Shown in pieces: positions 59,717 to 64,000 of a stretch of 64,000 nt of DNA (its first letter is position 1; every line of letters begins with the position of its first letter). The translations under genes and the position numbers were made by a program. Under the pieces are notes generated by a model. It saw only the letters and a list, made by a program, of their open reading frames with translations, was not told the DNA's origin and did no database searches. The DNA comes from Ecdyonurus torrentis (taxonomy: Eukaryota; Arthropoda; Insecta; Ephemeroptera; Heptageniidae). The DNA lies in the NCBI GenBank assembly GCA_949318235.1, contig OX439132.1, positions 25,989,148 to 26,053,147 on the forward strand, in the 5' to 3' direction.

Positions 59717-62700
59717 TACCTACACATATTGTTTGCAACAACATCGATATGAAAATTAAGCTCTCACAAGCCTATAAGTTTTCAGAGTTAGATTTTTTTG
59801 TACATGTGAAATCTTGTTCTTGTACTCTAAATTTTGTCCATAATATGGAAATGTCATAGCAATTTAAAAGAATTGTACACATCTCCACCCTTAGCTTAGC
59901 TTTAGCTTTACACCCTAAATAAAATAATAATAAATTGAAAATTAATGTTTTATGCAGTTATCCAAATTTCAACTTTTGAATGTTTATCTCATTTTACAAG
60001 AGTTCTGCCATAGAGCACAAACTCTTAGCAGATAATATGTAGGTATGCATAATATCTTGATGTCATGTACATACATTGTGCTGTGTAAATGTGTGTAATG
60101 TAAACTTTGTAATTTCATTTTTTCATTTTTTCATTTTTTTTTTTTTTCCAGTCTGGACGCAAAAGCAACAAGTATTCAGGTTACTGTGCATGGCGGAGGG
60201 ATGAAATTTCTTCAAATTCAAGATAATGGATCTGGCATTAGATTTGGAGATCTTGAAATTGTATGTGAGAGATTCACTACAAGCAAGCTACGTAAATTTG
60301 AAGACCTGTCAGTAATAGGTACTTATGGATTTAGAGGAGAAGCTTTGGCAAGCATCAGTCACGTTGCTCATCTATCTATTGTAACAAAAACTGTAGATGC
60401 CAAGTGTGCTTACAAGTAAGTTTTGCATTTTTATGTATGTTAACTGTTTTACTTATTGGCATACAGATATTAATGTAAAGTTACAATTAAAAGAAAAATA
60501 TTTCATTCGTTTTAGGGCTTTGAAGTTTTGTCATAAAAACAATTACATTCATCTCAGGGCTTAAGGTAAAAATAATACTTTTACTGAAGTGCCCAATGCA
60601 AGAACTCAAGATAGCTCCAGAGCTCCCATAAGCGCATTGTTAAATTCTAAACTGTTTACCAGAGCGCAGCTCCTGTAAGCCGGCTTACTTTAAGCCCTGA
60701 TTTATCTGCCTTGTGGCAAAATTTCAAGGCCCTGAAATCAGTGGAAGTTTGTTTTTTCTTTTAATACAACTGCCAATAACTATGTAGTACATTATAAATT
60801 ACCATTCAGTATTTGATTTTGGTAAATGAAAATCAGAAAATAAATGTGTTTTTCTCTAACAGTATAATATATAGGAAAAAACCATCGCGGTTGGTATTAA
60901 TTACATTTAAAAAAATTTACGTTTAAAATTTTTTTTAAAAAATTAATTAATTAATTTAATTAATTAACGTAATTAATTTTCTCTAACAGTAACAGTTTTT
61001 GAGAAAAGAAAATGTTTTATTTATTTATTTATTCTTTTTTTTTTATTACCAGCACAAATTTATTTATATCTTAATTTGCTTTGATTTTAGAGCATCTTAT
61101 ATTGACAGTAAATTACAAGGACAACCTAAACCTTGTGCTGGTAACCAAGGAACTAAAATTATTGTAGAAGATCTCTTTTACAACATTTCCACTCGTCGTC
61201 TAGCATTAAAAAGCACTACAGAAGAATTTTCAAGAATCTCAGAAGTTGTTGGACGTTACTCAATCCACAATCATCAAGTTGGGTTTACACTAAAGAAACA
61301 AGGTGAAACATCAACAGAAATTAGTACACCAATAGGATCAAGTGCTAATGCAAATATTCAGATAATATATGGCTCTGCTATTGCAAGAGAATTACTAGAT
61401 TTATCATATGAAGACACAGAGTTTAAATTTAAACTAGTTGGACAGATTACAAATCCAAATTATGCAGCTAAACGCTTAGAATTCATATTATTTATCAATG
61501 GAAGACTAGTTGAATGTTCAGCTTTGAAAAAAATGATTGAAGAAGTTTATGCTGCTTACTTACCCAACCATACAAATCCATTTGTGTATCTCAGCTTAGA
61601 TATTCCACCAAAAATGGTTGATGTCAATGTTCATCCTACTAAAGAAATGGTCCAGTTTCTTCATGAACAAACTATATTAGAAAAAGTGAGACATGTGGTG
61701 AATGAGAGATTAATCAGCTGTCAGTCTTCTCGCACTTTTGTGACTCAAGCCATCCTCCCAAACAATCTCACCATCACTAGCAAGCCTTCTTCTGAAACAA
61801 GAGTCTCTGAGATGATAAGAACAGACAAAGGAGAACAAAAATTGGATAAATTCTTCATGGTTTCAAAAATACCTGCATCTCAAGCCATCATCACTCCAAA
61901 TACAGCAGCACAAGGTAGAAGAAATATTTCATTGAGTAGCATCTTAGAACTTAGAGAACAGATTGAAACTAACAGTCATTTAACATTGAGAGAATTATTT
62001 AAAGATCATTCATTTGTTGGTGTATTAAAGAATAATAAATTAGCATTTGTACAACATGGTACAAAATTATATATGTGTGATGCAAATCAAATTTGTGAAG
62101 AATTCTTCTATCAATTATTCGTATATGATTTTGGAAATTTTGGAGCAATTCGTTTCTCAGAACCTATTTCACTTGAAAAAGCAGCTATGGTTGCTTTACT
62201 CTCTGAAGAATCTGGATGGGAGGAAAGTCATGGAACAAGAGAAGAATTAGCCAAAGTTATCTCTGCATTCCTTACACAGAAAGCTGCTATGCTGGAAGAT
62301 TATTTCTCCATTGAAATTGATGAAGAAGGAAAACTACACACCGTACCTCTACTTTTAGATCGTTACCTTCCTGACATGGCTGGACTTCCTATGTTGATAA
62401 TTCGTCTAGCTACAGAAGTGGACTGGGACACAGAGAGGGAATGTTTCCATACAATTTGCAAGGAGTTGGGAAAGTTTTATGCTACACCTCTCATTGATGC
62501 CAAGAAAAATACCGATGATCAACCAGAAACAGCAACTAATACATTGGATGGCAACACTCCATTTTTAGATAAGGTAAAGGTAAAAACAAAGCACAACATA
62601 TGTAATTTCCATAATTACTGAAATCGTGCAGAGAATATGGTTGAAGATTAACCAAAAGATTATATTGAGGGGTAGGGGTAAAACTTTCTTAATTCAGTCT

Positions 62701-63241
62701 TCATTTTGTGACATTCTACAGAAATCTGAAAACTAATTTTGCAGAATCAGATAATTAACTATAGCGATATTTATTTAAGATGCCCAATCATTTAAAACGT
62801 AGGACCTAACCTGAGTTTAACAGGTAACCAGAAGTTGGCAAGTGGTAAAGTTAAAGGAATAGGGGCAAATCAAGAGAATGAACTCGATAATGATTACATA
62901 GATTCCATCTTTGGACCTACTTAAGCCTGTCTTGAAATTTAATTGCCCTAACCTGAGAGATTATTGTACTTTGAATTTATTTTCTATGTTTTTATTACTC
63001 GTAGTTATTTGATCTTTAACTAAACCAGAATGAGTTACATTAATTTCATGTATGTGTATTTCAGAGTGAGGCAAAGAAAGTGATGAATGTTGAGGACAGC
63101 AACTACAAGTGGCTCATGGAGAATATTGTCTTCAGTTCTCTGCGTACTGCATTCCTCCCTCCTAAAGCTATGGCAGACAATGGAGCAGTTCTTCAGATTG
63201 CAAATTTGCATGACTTGTACCAAGTTTTTGAGAGATGCTAA
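58475..63241 (+). CDS. MLH1: DNA mismatch repair protein MLH1, complete, four exons
   Basis: MutL homologue: partners with PMS proteins after MutS recognition of mismatches, in the nucleus. Exons 58475-58587, 60152-60415, 61091-62573 and 63065-63241 all have GT-AG junctions with matching phases and give 678 residues, a little shorter than vertebrate MLH1 (about 750), mainly through a shorter linker. GHKL ATPase motifs are intact: [20 protein letters not shown] with the N34-type Asn/Glu helix, [20 protein letters not shown] and [24 protein letters not shown] sequence ([13 protein letters not shown]) ends the transducer domain. The linker has EQKLDKFF (about 374-381), close to a PCNA-binding motif. 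The C-terminus is FERC, the invariant MLH1 tail that completes the PMS2 endonuclease site. There is no frameshift or missing catalytic residue, so it looks functional. Confidence 0.97.
58778..59070. mobile_element. MITE with TTATCGGCAG ends in MLH1 intron 1
   Basis: TGGTAAATGTACTTAGTTAT at the left and ATAACTAGTACAATTACCA at the right are inverted; GTTATCGGCA words recur near both ends as subterminal repeats. Confidence 0.7.
59277..59481. mobile_element. Young TA-flanked foldback MITE in MLH1 intron 1
   Basis: The outer about 51 bases of each side (AAAACAGTAAGCCTACATCA inward to AGCAGCCCAGA) are perfectly inverted, followed by imperfect arms to about 80 bases. TA on both sides suggests mariner-type insertion. 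Perfect arms imply recent insertion. Confidence 0.75.
60152..60415 (+). CDS. MLH1: MLH1 exon 2: ATPase motifs II and III
   Basis: Acceptor tttttttccag, donor GTAAGT. It encodes [28 protein letters not shown] and [20 protein letters not shown]. Intron 1 is 1564 bases and contains two MITEs. Confidence 0.95.
60513..60745. mobile_element. Nested foldback element in MLH1 intron 2
   Basis: Outer ends TTTTAGGGCTTTGAAGTTTTG and the inverse of CAGGGCCTTGAAATTTTG match; inner CAGGGCTTAAGGTAA is inverted as TTACTTTAAGCCCTG. AGGGCTT words suggest a hAT-like MITE, unproven. Confidence 0.5.
61091..62573 (+). CDS. MLH1: MLH1 exon 3: transducer, linker and most of the C-terminal domain
   Basis: Acceptor tgattttag after a pyrimidine-rich tract; donor GTAAAG after GATAAG. 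A single 1483-base exon carries [12 protein letters not shown], the HPTK region, the short linker and most of the dimerisation domain. Confidence 0.95.
63065..63241 (+). CDS. MLH1: MLH1 exon 4: C-terminus ending FERC
   Basis: Acceptor gtatttcag. It encodes [20 protein letters not shown] to [11 protein letters not shown] and TAA (63239-63241). The terminal Cys is the conserved MLH1 C-terminal residue. Confidence 0.95.
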   Translation, partial: SEAKKVMNVEDSNYKWLMENIVFSSLRTAFLPPKAMADNGAVLQIANLHDLYQVFERC

Positions 63242-63880
63242 AAATATTGTGAATCATCCATTCCATAGATACATACTCAAACACACCTCTACTATAATCA
63301 GAGGCGGATCCAGAGTGGGGGGGGGGGGGGGGGAGGGGGGATCCCCTAAAATGGTCAAAATACATTCCAGGTATTACCACCCGCCACCCCTCAAGATTAA
63401 GAAATCACCCCCACCAAAATTTTGGGCTGGATCCGTCCTTGACTATAATTAAAGTACCCACAATTATGATATGATAGTACATTTTACCATTCAAAAGCTG
63501 AAGTGAAATTACGTGTAATTTTTTTTTTCTCTCTCTATTGACTTCATATACAAATAGAATATAAGAAAATACAATATTGTAAATTTTTATGTTTCTATAT
63601 AATAATAATATAATATGTACCTAAAATCTCTGTAACATTCCCCTTTTCATTTCATACTTACATGCTTTTTTAATCATATTAGGAATTTCAATTATTTCAT
63701 GATACGTTAGTTTTATTATTAAACAAATATTTTTCATTTGCTCAATTTTTATGTTCAAATTTAAACTCCTCCTCCCCTCGTCCTTCATATAATTTTTGTT
63801 TGTTTGCTGTAGTTGGAATTCTGTTTGTAAATCAGTTTACTGTAAATATGTAGCAAAATAAAACTCATAGTATTTTTTAT
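63242..63880 (+). other. MLH1 3' UTR with AATAAA signal
   Basis: A canonical AATAAA lies at 63857-63862, about 620 bases after the stop, in otherwise AT-rich sequence. The UTR would include the MITE at 63299-63441. Confidence 0.5.
63299..63441. mobile_element. hAT-type MITE with 8-bp target-site duplication
   Basis: Terminal repeats CAGAGGCGGATCCAG and CTGGATCCGTCCTTG are inverted (12 of 15 matching). The element is flanked by the perfect 8-bp duplication ACTATAAT (63291-63298 and 63442-63449), the hAT signature. Inside are a long G run (63317-63338) and a C-rich stretch. It sits in the presumed MLH1 3' UTR. Confidence 0.85.
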
Positions 63881-64000
63881 TATTATATGTCTGTTTTATT
63901 TTTTTAAATGGTTTATTGGGTACTGTGCTTTATGTGCTGCTTGCACTGAAAAGACCTTTAATTATCAAATTAAATCTTTTTTATTATTAAATTAAATAAT

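Noticed and set aside
59439..59744. 101-codon minus-strand frame in MLH1 intron 1
   Set aside because: It begins in a poly(A) tract, crosses a MITE arm and shows no family I recognise.
61999..62250. Overlapping 67-codon frame within MLH1 exon 3
   Set aside because: Shadow of MLH1 in another frame.

Overview
The window is AT-rich eukaryotic DNA: spliced genes with GT-AG introns, very long introns, dense microsatellites and many short inverted-repeat transposons. The muscle troponin C ends in [12 protein letters not shown] and reads like an insect or pancrustacean troponin C, so I infer an arthropod, most likely an insect with a repeat-rich genome. No prokaryotic features, CRISPR array, tRNA or rRNA gene was seen.

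Layout: (1) 1-38566, plus strand: a synaptotagmin gene, closest in my reading to SYT15. Eight coding exons from the transmembrane exon (19219) to the stop (38566) are assembled with consistent phases, giving about 428 residues. Its 5' exon is unresolved. Both C2 domains have lost most calcium ligands. (2) 38567-42232: intergenic, both genes' 3' flanks meeting tail to tail. (3) 42233-46873, minus strand: a complete troponin C, six exons, 150 residues, with only the fourth EF-hand canonical and an intron directly after the ATG. (4) 46874-56699: about 9.8 kb without a confident gene, with its promoter, possible alternative 5' exons and several MITEs. (5) 56700-58025, minus strand: a 147-residue lysine-rich protein with one RRM. 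(6) 58026-58474: a compact GC-richer interval between two divergent ATGs, with NRF1-like and E2F-like words, read as a bidirectional promoter. (7) 58475-63241, plus strand: a complete MLH1 mismatch-repair gene in four exons, 678 residues. (8) 63242-64000: the MLH1 3' UTR and flank, carrying a small hAT-type MITE with an 8-bp target-site duplication.

The genes do not form one pathway: membrane trafficking, muscle calcium regulation, an RNA-binding protein and DNA repair. The shared promoter is the only visible link, between the RRM gene and MLH1.

The most unusual content is non-coding. At least seven copies of an approximately 335-345 bp TTAA-bounded MITE family share an internal core (word GCAACCCGC, often with a full CRE palindrome TGACGTCA) while their terminal repeats fall into at least three different types. 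The same GCAACCCGC-type word recurs inside an unrelated TA-flanked MITE. A further family is built from reiterated GCATAAATTATGC-type palindromes and occurs as a giant head-to-head inverted repeat. Very long perfect microsatellites, such as 81 perfect AATG units and about 180 CTTT units, sit inside or next to introns.
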